Shown here in pieces: positions 17,293 through 25,064 of a stretch of 64,000 bases of DNA. Below the pieces are notes generated by a model that ran no database searches, had not been told where the DNA came from, and saw nothing but the letters and a program-made list of their open reading frames with translations. The position numbers were made by a program, and so were the translations under genes. The stretch covers positions 1 to 64,000 of the forward strand of contig CAYOED010000001.1 of the NCBI GenBank assembly GCA_964402925.1. The letters run 5' to 3'. Source of the stretch: Suilimivivens sp964402925 (GTDB lineage Bacteria; Bacillota; Clostridia; Lachnospirales; Lachnospiraceae). Each line of letters begins with the position of its first letter. The first letter of the stretch is position 1.

Positions 17293-17540
17293 TGGATGTG
17301 CAGACATTAAGGAATCTGGCAGATGTGGATATCTGCACGGTTTCAAAAGAATCACTGGTAGATATCCGGGATGTGAAGATAGACGCTTCAAAAGATCGAG
17401 ATGAAAGGATTTCTGATTATATCAGGCAGATAAAAAATCCATACTGTTTCCGGTGTAATGGCATTATCGTAAAGATGAATTTCAGTCAGTCGAAAGGAAC
17501 GCTGGAAGAAAAGCTGGCAAGTTATTTTTCGTCAATATAG
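17292..17540 (+). CDS. Small DUF6870-type protein next to serine recombinases
   Basis: Encodes 82 aa. The pattern LADVDICTVSKESLVDIRDV, RDERISDYIRQIKNPYCFRC and then GIIVKMNF is one I associate with the DUF6870 family that precedes site-specific recombinases in Lachnospiraceae mobile elements; function unestablished. AAGGA precedes ATG 17292. It starts 34 bp before the first recombinase, so a role as a recombination directionality factor or accessory protein is a reasonable guess, not shown. Confidence 0.65.
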   Translation: MDVQTLRNLADVDICTVSKESLVDIRDVKIDASKDRDERISDYIRQIKNPYCFRCNGIIVKMNFSQSKGTLEEKLASYFSSI

Positions 17541-17574
17541 TTTATAGAGTCAATGAACTATTTGAGGTGATCAT

Positions 17575-19191
17575 ATGAATGCAAATCTAAACGGTATCTA
17601 TACTGCTGATGCGTATTTCCGCCTGTCGAGGGAAGACGGTGACAAGGCGGAGAGTGACAGTATTGTAAATCAGAGGGCTCTTGTGAAAGAGTTTCTGAAA
17701 GTGCATCCCGACATTCAAATTTACCAAGAGCGAGTTGATGATGGTTTTTCCGGAGTTAATTTTGAGCGTCCTGCATTTAAGGAAATGCTGGAAGATATTA
17801 AATCCGGCAAGGTGAATTGCGTGATTGTAAAAGATCTGTCCAGGTTTGGCAGGGATTATATCGAAGCAGGGCGTTACATTGAAAAGATATTTCCCTATCT
17901 TGGCGTAAGATTTATTGCAATCAATGATAATGTAGATACAGCTTTTGGAATAAGCGGCGCAGAAGAAATGCTTATTCCATTTAAGAACCTTATCAATGAT
18001 GCCTATTGCAGGGATATTTCCATTAAAATCCGCAGTCATCTGGACATCAAGAGAAAAAACGGGCAGTATATCGGTTCCTTTGCACCGTATGGCTTTCAGA
18101 AATCCCCTGAGAATAAGAATAAACTTATCGTTGATGAAAAAGCAGCTTTGGTAGTGCGTCAGATTTTCAAATGGAAAATAGAAGGCATGAGCGGAGAGAG
18201 GATAGCTGAGAAGCTGAATGAATTGGGAGTTCCCACGCCTATGGAGTACAAGCATAGGAACGGAGAGAATTTTCAATGCGGTTTCCGCAGGAAAGCAGTC
18301 CCTAAGTGGCAGGCAAGCGGTGTCAATTACATTTTGCGAAATGAAGTATATACGGGTGTGCTTTTACAGGGGAAGACGGCTTCTCCTAATTATAAAGTAA
18401 GGAAACGGACAAAGAGGGACGAGAAGGATTGGATACGGTGTGAGAACAGCCATGAGGCAATAGTTTCCAAGGAGGATTTCCAGATGGTACATGGTTTCTT
18501 TGGGAATGATACGAGAGTTGCGCCGGAGAAGAAAATATTATATTTGTTTTCAGGCTTTGTAAAATGTGGACATTGCAATGGGAACATGACAAGGAAGTCA
18601 GTTCCGGTGAAAGGTAAAAAATATGTTTATCTGGTCTGCATTGAAAACAAGAACAAGGCGGGCTGTACAAATAATAAGGGAATTCCTTTAGAGAAGTTTG
18701 AAGAGGTCGTTTTGCAGGTAATCAACCTGTATATAGAGAGCGTTTTTGAATTAAGTCAGTTGTTGGAATTAGTTGATGAGGTTTTTTATCATGGATATTT
18801 TGTAGAAAAGATTCAGGAAAGCATCATGGATAAGGAATTAGAGATAGAGAAAAAATGCCAGTATGCTGCCTCCGTCTATCAGGATTATAAAGAAGGGATA
18901 TTATCGAAAGAAGAATATCTGGAATTAAAGGATTACTACAAAACAAATATTGAGATTCTACAGAGTGAGATTAAGTCACTGGAAGCAGAACGTGAAGAAA
19001 CTGCAAGGAACAGAAAAGACCAGGCAGGGCGGATGCAGCAGTTTATTGAATATAGAGGGTTCAAAGAGCTTTCACGGGAACTGCTTGCAAGGCTGGTGGA
19101 AGAAATAAAAATATATGATAAGGATAGGATTGAAGTTACATTTAAATTCAAGTCAGAGTACGAGCAGATGGCAGGGAAAGGAAGTGGTTAG
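17575..19191 (+). CDS. Large serine recombinase 1 (resolvase/invertase family)
   Basis: Encodes 538 aa. The resolvase domain holds the catalytic Ser18 in AYFRLSREDG, the arginine-bearing DDGFSGVNFERPAFKEML and KDLSRFGRDYIEAGRYIE. The recombinase domain follows (YGFQKSPENKNKLIVDEKAA, then NELGVPTP), a zinc ribbon (VKCGHCNGNM ... VCIENKNKAGC, about residues 325-365) and a C-terminal coiled coil (about 420-500). All parts of an active large serine recombinase are present. It is followed one base later by a second recombinase, an arrangement seen in Lachnospiraceae integrative elements. Confidence 0.93.
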   Translation: MNANLNGIYTADAYFRLSREDGDKAESDSIVNQRALVKEFLKVHPDIQIYQERVDDGFSGVNFERPAFKEMLEDIKSGKVNCVIVKDLSRFGRDYIEAGRYIEKIFPYLGVRFIAINDNVDTAFGISGAEEMLIPFKNLINDAYCRDISIKIRSHLDIKRKNGQYIGSFAPYGFQKSPENKNKLIVDEKAALVVRQIFKWKIEGMSGERIAEKLNELGVPTPMEYKHRNGENFQCGFRRKAVPKWQASGVNYILRNEVYTGVLLQGKTASPNYKVRKRTKRDEKDWIRCENSHEAIVSKEDFQMVHGFFGNDTRVAPEKKILYLFSGFVKCGHCNGNMTRKSVPVKGKKYVYLVCIENKNKAGCTNNKGIPLEKFEEVVLQVINLYIESVFELSQLLELVDEVFYHGYFVEKIQESIMDKELEIEKKCQYAASVYQDYKEGILSKEEYLELKDYYKTNIEILQSEIKSLEAEREETARNRKDQAGRMQQFIEYRGFKELSRELLARLVEEIKIYDKDRIEVTFKFKSEYEQMAGKGSG

Positions 19192-19192
19192 A

Positions 19193-20770
19193 TTGCTAGA
19201 TGGATATGTTGCAAAGTATCTTAGGATATCTGATGATGATGCGGATGTTGGAAAAGGCAAGGATGAAAGCGGCAGTATCAGTAACCAGAGAAACGTGTTG
19301 CAGTATTTTATTAATAACCATGAAGAACTGTCAAAATATCCGGTCAGAGAATTTCTGGATGATGGGTATTCCGGGGTGAATTTTAACCGCCCCGGAGTCC
19401 AGAGTCTGCTTAAGGAAGTAAAGGAAAATAAGGTTGCATGTATCGTAGTCAAGGACTTATCTCGTTTTGGAAGAAATTATATTGAAGTCGGTGATTATAT
19501 AGAACAGATATTTCCATTTCTGGGAGTACGTTTTATTGCTGTATCAGATAATTATGACAGCTTTAAAAATTCAGGCGGAATAGAAATAGGTTTTAAGAAT
19601 CTGCTCCATGATATGTACAGCAGAGATTTGTCTAAAAAAATAAAATCTGTGAAGCATATATATCAGGAAAAGGGAACTTATATAGGAGGGGATGTTCCTT
19701 ATGGGTATGTTTATAGTGGAAATAGAAAAGCAGAACAAGGTATAGGTATATATCAGCCGGATCCAGATGCGGCAGAGGTGGTAAAAAAAATTTTTTTATT
19801 AGCGGTGGGTGGTAATACACCGGTTAATATTGCGAAATGTCTGAATGATGAAGGGATCCCTACACCGGGAGTATATAAGAACCAGACAAAGAATTATGGT
19901 TATCAGGTGAAAAATGAAAAGAGTAATTTATGGGTGAGCGGCAAGATTAGGGATATTTTGCGGAATGAAGTTTATATCGGGACCTATATTTGCCATAAGA
20001 TATCTACTGTCAGACCAAGAGAAGTATGTTGGAATGATGAAGCGGAGTACTTAAGGTTTGAGAATGCTCATGAAGCAATCGTTTCGAAAGATGTTTTTGA
20101 TATTGCCCAAAAAATTGTACAAATTCGGGGAAAAAGAGGGAGATATAAAAGGGCAGAGAACAGGCATGCATTGCAAGGAAAGGTTAAATGTGGGTATTGT
20201 GGATATTCCATGAACCGGAGCAGCAAGGGCGAAAATGCCAGTTATCTATGTAGAATGGGTGATAGCTGCGGCTCTCATCTGCGGATAAGAGTGCAGGACT
20301 TGGAGGATACTGTTTTGGAAATATTAGAGAAGCTGGTTCCCATCCAGGGGGAGGGGGAGCTTAAGAGAGAAGAGAGCAGGTACAGAGCAATTTCGGAGAT
20401 TATGAAGATCAAGGAAGAAAAGCGGATTTTGGAAATGAAGATGGAACATTGCAAGACTAGCCGTCTGAACCTGTATCGGCAGTGGAAAGAGCAACAGATT
20501 ACAAAAGATGAGTATCTAAGGAAGAGAGATGAATACACAGAGCAGGAGGAAAGACATCAGGCAGGGATGCAAAAGCTGGATAAACGATTGGAACAATCGA
20601 CATCGGAACAGGAGGAGAGGTCTGTCTATAATTTGCAGGTTTATAGCGGTAATAAGTTGTTGACAAAGGAAATGGCTGATGAGCTGATAGAGAAGATTGA
20701 TGTGTATGATAGGGACAGGATAGAAGTAACTTGGAAGTTTAAGGGGTGGCAATATTTAGTCCTATCTTGA
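19193..20770 (+). CDS. Large serine recombinase 2 (resolvase/invertase family)
   Basis: Encodes about 525 aa. Catalytic Ser13 lies in KYLRISDDD, with DDGYSGVNFNRPGVQSLLKE and KDLSRFGRNYIEVGDYIEQI. It has a recombinase domain (VPYGYVYSGNRKAEQGIGIY, then DEGIPTPGVY), zinc-ribbon cysteines (VKCGYCGYSM ... LCRMGDSCG) and a coiled C-terminus. TTG 19193 with AAAGGAAG eight bases upstream is the likely start; GTG 19184 is an alternative. The stop is 11 bp before the right spmA junction. Its sequence differs clearly from recombinase 1, so the pair are paralogues, not a recent duplication. Confidence 0.9.
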   Translation: MLDGYVAKYLRISDDDADVGKGKDESGSISNQRNVLQYFINNHEELSKYPVREFLDDGYSGVNFNRPGVQSLLKEVKENKVACIVVKDLSRFGRNYIEVGDYIEQIFPFLGVRFIAVSDNYDSFKNSGGIEIGFKNLLHDMYSRDLSKKIKSVKHIYQEKGTYIGGDVPYGYVYSGNRKAEQGIGIYQPDPDAAEVVKKIFLLAVGGNTPVNIAKCLNDEGIPTPGVYKNQTKNYGYQVKNEKSNLWVSGKIRDILRNEVYIGTYICHKISTVRPREVCWNDEAEYLRFENAHEAIVSKDVFDIAQKIVQIRGKRGRYKRAENRHALQGKVKCGYCGYSMNRSSKGENASYLCRMGDSCGSHLRIRVQDLEDTVLEILEKLVPIQGEGELKREESRYRAISEIMKIKEEKRILEMKMEHCKTSRLNLYRQWKEQQITKDEYLRKRDEYTEQEERHQAGMQKLDKRLEQSTSEQEERSVYNLQVYSGNKLLTKEMADELIEKIDVYDRDRIEVTWKFKGWQYLVLS

Positions 20771-20778
20771 TACCAGCT

Positions 20779-20781
20779 AAT
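20779..20781 (+). other. Right junction (attR-like core) of the spmA-interrupting element
   Basis: CCAGCTAAT (20773-20781) precedes ATTCTAGGATTAGG, the resumed spmA codons (Ile-Leu-Gly-Leu-Gly). The shared AAT with 15110-15112 marks the exchange. An uninterrupted site would read GCAAATATTCTAGG (or GCTAATATT). Confidence 0.7.
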
Positions 20782-21102
20782 ATTCTAGGATTAGGATGGG
20801 CATGCACGCCGGCGGGGCTGAAGGCGATGGAGGAACTGGCGAAACTGGAGGAAAAGAGAGGAAATCCGGCTTACGGAGGCAGTGGTGGTAAGGAGCGGGT
20901 TGCAAGTAATGAGATGTGCACGTTTTTGATACTCAATATTTCATCGCTGCAGCTTATTCCCGTTAATATGATTGCTTACAGGCAACAGTATGGGAGCGTA
21001 AATCCGGCGGGGATTATTGCACCGGCGATTGTGGCGACGTTTGTGAGTACATTGACGGCGGTGGTTTATTGTAAGGTGAAGGACAGAAGGCGGAGAATTT
21101 GA
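20782..21102 (+). pseudogene. spmA: spmA 3' half, downstream of inserted element
   Basis: Open for 106 codons: ILGLGWACTPAGLKAMEELA, NPAYGGSGGKERVASNEMC, ILNISSLQLIPVNMIAYRQQ and YGSVNPAGIIAPAIVA. This is the second half of SpmA, intact to a normal C-terminus (KVKDRRRRI). It has no start of its own; a GTG at 20746 is in frame but lies inside recombinase 2. Joined to Asn99 of the 5' half it gives a full-length SpmA. spmB, which normally follows, is absent from this window. Confidence 0.9.
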
Positions 21103-21213
21103 AGACTCTCTGATTTAAAGTAAAAACGTGGAGACAGCAGTAATGGAGGGGATTCTTGGGTTGATAAATGGTGATGCTATAGGATATAATAAAATTAAAG
21201 GTGGTGCTTTATT

Positions 21214-21774
21214 ATGACATCGATTGAACAAGGTTGTATTGATATTTGGATAGACGACATAGTTCCGTGTTTAAAAGATACACAGACTGGTGAAATTAAG
21301 GAAACAGTAGTATTTAAAATAGAGAGCCGTGCGTACCTGAAGAAATTCCGGAAAAGTAATGGCTGGCATATTAATTGGAATGAAATTCCAAAAAATGTTG
21401 AAGTATATGCATTGGCGTTAAAGGATGATAACACGATTCAGGGGTTAGTTGGAATTAAAAATGATAAAGATTCCCATGCAGTATATCTTCATTGGGCATG
21501 TACTGCGCCGCATAATAATAAGCATGAGTATGGAAGTCAAAAGTATGTTGGTGTTGGGGGACATCTCTTTGCTATAGCAGCAGATAAATCTATTGAATGG
21601 GGATATGAGGGGGCAGTACATGGATTTGCTGCCAGTGAAGAACTACTGAAGCATTATATTGATGTTTTTCATGCAGAGTATTTGGGAATGCTTCATCAGT
21701 ATCAATTTTTTATTGATGAAGAACAGGCAAAAAAGTTATTGGAGGTGTATCATTATGAATGGAACGAAACCTAA
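21214..21774 (+). CDS. GNAT-like acetyltransferase-fold protein
   Basis: Encodes 186 aa. The segment QKYVGVGGHLFAIAADKSIE followed by WGYEGAVHGFAA matches the acetyl-CoA loop (V/Q-x-x-G-x-G/A) and beta-bulge order of GNAT proteins, and EVYALALKDDNTIQGLVGI fits the preceding strands. Substrate unknown. AAAGGTGG lies before the ATG. The stop codon overlaps a 62-aa gene by 20 bp, an arrangement like a toxin-antitoxin pair (inference). A decayed second copy lies at 22441-22772. Confidence 0.6.
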   Translation: MTSIEQGCIDIWIDDIVPCLKDTQTGEIKETVVFKIESRAYLKKFRKSNGWHINWNEIPKNVEVYALALKDDNTIQGLVGIKNDKDSHAVYLHWACTAPHNNKHEYGSQKYVGVGGHLFAIAADKSIEWGYEGAVHGFAASEELLKHYIDVFHAEYLGMLHQYQFFIDEEQAKKLLEVYHYEWNET

Positions 21775-21943
21775 ATTTATGGAAAATTTGGTCATTGCCC
21801 CAAGCTATTATGAACAGCCTGATCCATATGCTAATGCACCATCTTGTCATGTGAATTTACTTGAGCTTTCAAGATATGCAAAGCAATGTGGAAAAAAGCT
21901 GGTTGAGCTTACGCAGGAAGAAGTGAGAAATTTCTCAATCTGA
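21755..21943 (+). CDS. Small partner protein of the GNAT-like gene
   Basis: Encodes 62 aa beginning MNGTKPKFMENLVIAPSYYE with HVNLLELSRYAKQCGKKLVE near the end. GGAGGTGTATCATT precedes the ATG. No family recognised. The C-terminal helix could bind a partner. The 20-bp overlap with the GNAT-like gene suggests coupled expression. A truncated copy lies at 22745-22800. Confidence 0.6.
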   Translation: MNGTKPKFMENLVIAPSYYEQPDPYANAPSCHVNLLELSRYAKQCGKKLVELTQEEVRNFSI

Positions 21944-21965
21944 TATTTTAGATATGGTAGTTGTT

Positions 21966-22003
21966 AAAAGCAGGAAGTCTTTATGAGACATATCCTGCTT
22001 TTT
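21966..22003 (+). terminator. Terminator after the GNAT-like pair
   Basis: AAAAGCAGGA (21966-21975) pairs with TCCTGCTTTT (21993-22002), with an inner GTCT/AGAC stem and a T run. A degraded copy (missing the T run) occurs at 22835-22867 in the second repeat unit. Confidence 0.85.
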
Positions 22004-22137
22004 ACGTGTATTGCTATATTTATCAGAATGCTGTAGAGCGGAATGCATTTTAGAGGAATGGGGTTGATTGCAAGTTGTCTTTAAATTTGCATATAGGAAT
22101 TAAATATTTTTTACCTGACATACAACAACAGTTTTCC

Positions 22138-22168
22138 AAAAAAATTCGTATCATTAACTTGACACAAG
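22138..22168 (+). repeat. 31-bp direct repeat, copy 1
   Basis: Begins AAAAAAATTCGTATCATTAA and ends CTTGACACAAG. A second copy at 22868-22898 differs at one base. Each copy directly precedes a decayed spmA 3' fragment, so it is the left edge of the duplicated unit or a remnant of an element end. Confidence 0.8.
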
Positions 22169-22429
22169 GGGTCTGAAAGCGATGGAAGCACTGGCGCAGT
22201 TGTAAAAAGCGGCAGAATGGAGCGCGTCGCAAGTAATGAGGTGTGTATGTTTTTAATCTTAAATATTTCTTCCCTACAGTTGATTCCGGTAAATATGATT
22301 GCTTACCGGAAGCAGTATGGGAGCGTGAATCCGGCGGGCATTATTGCACCGGCGATTGCGGCGACGGCAGTGAGTACGGCGGTGGCGGTGGTGTATTGTA
22401 AGGTGAAGGATAGAAGGCGGAGAGTGTGA
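22169..22429 (+). pseudogene. spmA: Second, decayed copy of the spmA 3' end
   Basis: Starts GLKAMEALAQL then a stop (22202-22204); a deletion removes the GNPAYGGSGG region and shifts frame. From ATG 22217 the frame is open again: ERVASNEVCMFLILNISSLQ, then LIPVNMIAYRKQYGSVNPAG to KVKDRRRRV. The DNA closely matches 20824-21102, so it is a duplicate of the spmA 3' half that is no longer translatable as a unit. Confidence 0.88.
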
Positions 22430-22440
22430 TACTCTCCGCT

Positions 22441-22800
22441 TTAAAATAGAGAGCCGTGCGTATCTGAAGAAATTCCGGAAAAGTAATGGCTGGCTATTAA
22501 TTGGAATGAGATACCAAAAAATGTTGACAAAAGTATGTTGGTGTTGGGGGACATCTCTTTGCTATAGCAGCAGATAAATCTATTGAATGGGGATATGAGG
22601 GGGCAGTACATGGATTTGCTGCCAGTGAAGAACTACTGAAGCATTATATTGATGTTTTTCATGCAGAGTATTTGGGAATGCTTCATCAGTATCAATTTTT
22701 TATTGATGAAGAACAGGCAAAAAAGTTATTGGAGGTGTATCATTATGAATGGAACGAAACCTAAATTTATGGAAAATTTGGTCATTGCCCCAAGCTAATT
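22441..22800 (+). pseudogene. Decayed duplicate of the GNAT-like gene and its small partner
   Basis: TTAAAATAGAGAGCCGTGCG at 22441 matches 21314 onward, then a deletion removes the central part (21403-21534 equivalent). From about 22528 to 22772 the DNA is nearly identical to 21539-21774. The small partner copy (22745-22800) is cut after VIAPS by a deletion that joins it to the TTTCTCAATCTGATATTTT end. Not functional. Confidence 0.85.
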
Positions 22801-22867
22801 TCTCAATCTGATATTTTGAATACAGTAGTTGTAAAAAGCAGAGAGTCCTTATGAGACATATCCTGCT

Positions 22868-22898
22868 AAAAAAATTCGTGTCATTAACTTGACACAAG
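22868..22898 (+). repeat. 31-bp direct repeat, copy 2
   Basis: Same sequence as 22138-22168 except one base (GTGTC for GTATC). It is followed by the third spmA 3' fragment, showing that the whole unit was copied. Confidence 0.8.
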
Positions 22899-23010
22899 AG
22901 GGAAAGCCATGGAAGAATTGGCGAATCTGGAAGAGGAAAGAGGTAATCCGATTTACGGGGGTAGTGGCGGTAATGTTTTGTAAGGTGATGGCTGTAAGAT
23001 GAAGACGGAG
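22899..23010 (+). pseudogene. spmA: Third, heavily deleted copy of the spmA 3' end
   Basis: Reads KAMEELANLEEERGNPIYGG then SGG in the spmA frame, after which an internal deletion joins it to the last codons (ATGTTTTGTAAGGTGATGGC, matching the VVYCKVKD end of copy 1) in a shifted frame. Only about 110 bp survive. Together with 20782-21102 and 22169-22429 this makes three tandem spmA 3' ends. Confidence 0.75.
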
Positions 23011-23020
23011 GAATGGATAA

Positions 23021-23334
23021 ATGAAAATCAGAACAGATTTTGTAACCAATTCAAGCAGTAGTAGTTTTATTATTGCCAGAGAAAACCTAATATGAGTCTC
23101 CATGATTTTGAGAATATAGCATTACAGTGTAGGCAGCAGACATACCAGTTTGCACTTGGCGGATGCGGAGACCCGGATCAGCACGAACATTTTCGGGAGA
23201 TCCTTGAAATTTGTACACATGTAGGAATTGTTTCCAATTATACAACTTTGGGGTTTGGAATAACGGAAGAGCAGCGCGGATTTGCGAGAAACATTGTGGT
23301 GCAGCTGCATCTTGTTGTGTTCGAAAAAGTCTGA
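23021..23334 (+). pseudogene. Remnant of a radical SAM-type protein with an N-terminal TNSSSSSF motif
   Basis: ATG 23021 encodes MKIRTDFVTNSSSSSFIIAR and stops after 24 codons. This N-terminus (TNSSSSSF) recurs on uncharacterised clostridial proteins. A second frame from 23092 reads CRQQTYQFALGGCGDPDQHE, FREILEICTHVGIVSNYTTL, then GFGITEEQRG, matching the middle of radical SAM proteins near the substrate strand. The CxxxCxxC cluster is missing, so an internal deletion has joined the two parts. Family assignment is from memory of the motifs. Confidence 0.5.
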
Positions 23335-23474
23335 TACAATAATGTCATGAAATAAATGGTTATGCATAATGCAGATATTTATGAGATTTTTGAGCCTTTA
23401 ACTGTTTTTATAAACAGATAGATATGAGGTCAGGTCAAGTAAAGTGAACGGAGAAAAATAGGAGGTATTTGCTC

Positions 23475-24296
23475 ATGTTAAATGAAAAATTGACTCAGAT
23501 AGTTGAATTTCTACCGGTAATCAGGCAGCTTTTTGAACAGGATGTATACATAACTGTATTGGACAGGGATGGAATAATACAGGGGTATATAGTTCCAGAT
23601 GGGGTCTCTCCGATTCTGAGTGTTGGTCAGGCGTTTAAAGACCCAAGCGGTGTATTTGATGAAGTGATAAGAACCGGAAGGCAGAAGCATAACTACTTGC
23701 CGGAAGAGGTTATGGGTGAAGCATTTGAGGGAGAATTAGTACCGGTCAAGTACGGCGGGGAAGTCATCGGATGTGTGGTTTGTACATATTCTGTTGATAT
23801 AAAGAAGCAGATGTCGGAGATAGCGAATCAGTTTCAGGAGTCGGTTAAAGAAATTAGCGGCTCTATCCAGACAGTCATTAACGGAATTGAGAGTTTGTTT
23901 AATATGCTGACGGAAATGGACAGGATGGCAAATGTTGTAGAGAGTGATGTAAACAATGCAGTTGAGGTCGTAAACAAAGTCAGCAGCAATGCTTCACGTT
24001 CTAATATGCTTGCATTGAATGCGTCTATTGAGGCAGCACGCAGCGGAGAGTCTGGTCGCGGATTTGCTGTAGTTGCTAATGAAATGGGACGGTTGGCAAA
24101 GGATAGCGGTGGTTCTGCAACCGAGATTAAGGAAACTTTAAATAGTATTACAAATCATCTTGTCACAATTATTTCTTCAATAAAAGATGCAAATAATGTG
24201 GCAAAAGAGCATATGGAAAATGTCAGCCAAATCCAGAAGATTCTCAATCAGACGCTTGTGCTTGCCGGTAAATTGGAGGAGGACATCAGCAAATAA
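23475..24296 (+). CDS. Soluble methyl-accepting chemotaxis-like protein
   Basis: Encodes 273 aa. No membrane segment. An N-terminal PAS-like sensor (ITVLDRDGIIQGYIVPDGVS, about residues 25-110) is joined to a short MCP signalling domain whose hairpin tip is SNMLALNASIEAARSGESGR followed by GFAVVANEMGRLAKDSG. That hairpin contacts CheA and CheW in chemoreceptors. The domain is shorter than in typical MCPs, a size seen in small clostridial cytoplasmic receptors. GGAGG lies nine bases before ATG 23475. It stands alone with its own terminator and looks intact amid decayed neighbours. Confidence 0.85.
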   Translation: MLNEKLTQIVEFLPVIRQLFEQDVYITVLDRDGIIQGYIVPDGVSPILSVGQAFKDPSGVFDEVIRTGRQKHNYLPEEVMGEAFEGELVPVKYGGEVIGCVVCTYSVDIKKQMSEIANQFQESVKEISGSIQTVINGIESLFNMLTEMDRMANVVESDVNNAVEVVNKVSSNASRSNMLALNASIEAARSGESGRGFAVVANEMGRLAKDSGGSATEIKETLNSITNHLVTIISSIKDANNVAKEHMENVSQIQKILNQTLVLAGKLEEDISK

Positions 24297-24332
24297 TAAT
24301 CTTTTGAAAAGTTTTTAATAGTGTTTTGATAT

Positions 24333-24376
24333 AAAAAGTTCTTTTGAGACTGCATCACTCAAAGAACTTTTTATAA
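24333..24376 (+). terminator. Terminator after the chemoreceptor gene
   Basis: AAAAAGTTCTTTTGAG pairs with CTCAAAGAACTTTTT around a short loop (TGCATCA), ending in a T run within the stem. The symmetrical A/T flanks would allow termination from either side. Confidence 0.85.
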
Positions 24377-24546
24377 TTTAGTTTTAATTAGGGGACAGAT
24401 TAACATGTAAGGCTTTTATAATGGCAGAACAGATGATTCAAGCAGTCTTAACTTTTTTGATTTGGCTACTATTAGTTATTGTATGCTTTTAAAACTTCAT
24501 GGTACAATATCACAATAATTAGCTTGTTAGTAATGGAGTGAAGAGG

Positions 24547-24684
24547 ATGCAAAAAATATGTATTAGGAATAATGGACCAGTAAAGAATTTTGAGATGGAA
24601 GTTGAGAAATTCAATTTATTAATTAGGGAGCAAGTAACGGGAAAGAGCACTATTGCCAAAAGCGTTTATTTTTTAAAACTATAA
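24547..24684 (+). pseudogene. Truncated ATPase N-terminus
   Basis: Encodes MQKICIRNNGPVKNFEMEVE, FNLLIREQVTGKSTIAKSVY, then a stop after 45 codons. It is the first strand and Walker A region of an ABC/SMC-like ATPase (usual form FNLLIGEQATGKST); the first Walker glycine is Arg. The remainder of the ATPase is gone. Confidence 0.6.
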
Positions 24685-25064
24685 AAAAGGAGTCATTTAT
24701 CACTAATTGGACAGAAGGGCAGAAATATGTGATTGATGATATAGAACATCAGAGTAAGGCATTGGTACCTATACAGATTGATGCAGGAAATTCAGTTGAA
24801 ATAGTGTAGGTAGATGGTGGTTTAATTACAGGATTACCGAAAGGAGAGGTCATATGCGATAATTTGGTATATACAATAAAAGATAGCAGTATACAATATT
24901 TTCAAGACCAGGTGGCATATCCGAAAGCATTCAAATATGTTAATAATAGAGACTATGTATTTGCTGCTATTGCAGGAGCACCGGATAACATTTTTTGTTA
25001 TAAAAATCAGGGTGGATACATACCATATCCTTCCATGTCGATGAAGTTATTGGAGGATAAATAA
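24685..25064 (+). pseudogene. Remnant of an unidentified gene downstream of the broken ATPase
   Basis: Several short open pieces with stops: FITNWTEGQKYVIDDIEHQS near 24695-24757 and, from about 24864, YTIKDSSIQYFQDQVAYPKA, FKYVNNRDYVFAAIAGAPDN, then FCYKNQGGYIPYPSMSMKLL. The last piece has a coherent protein-like composition but no start with a ribosome site. It probably continues the broken ATPase system. Family not recognised. Confidence 0.4.

Larger units (their letters stand above)
15113..20781 (+). mobile_element. 5,669-bp serine-recombinase element inserted in spmA
   Basis: Bounded by the two spmA halves and a shared AAT. Content in order: apt, NCS2 purine permease, double terminator, a 21-codon mini-frame, a DUF6870-type small protein and two large serine recombinases. 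The last recombinase stops (20770) 11 bp before the right junction, the usual place for an integrase gene beside its attachment site. All element genes are on the plus strand, the same as spmA. There are no phage structural, replication or conjugation genes, so it is not a prophage or ICE. It resembles the intervening elements known to interrupt sporulation genes (sigK skin, spoVFB, spsM), which excise during sporulation; excision here is inference from the in-frame junction. Confidence 0.8.

Noticed and set aside
17587..18276. 229-codon minus-strand open frame within the element
   Set aside because: Lies antisense to recombinase 1, has no ribosome site and reads as a low-complexity shadow.
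15113..20781. Prophage or conjugative element in spmA
   Set aside because: No capsid, terminase, replication, relaxase or type IV secretion genes; the element holds only purine genes, one small protein and two recombinases.
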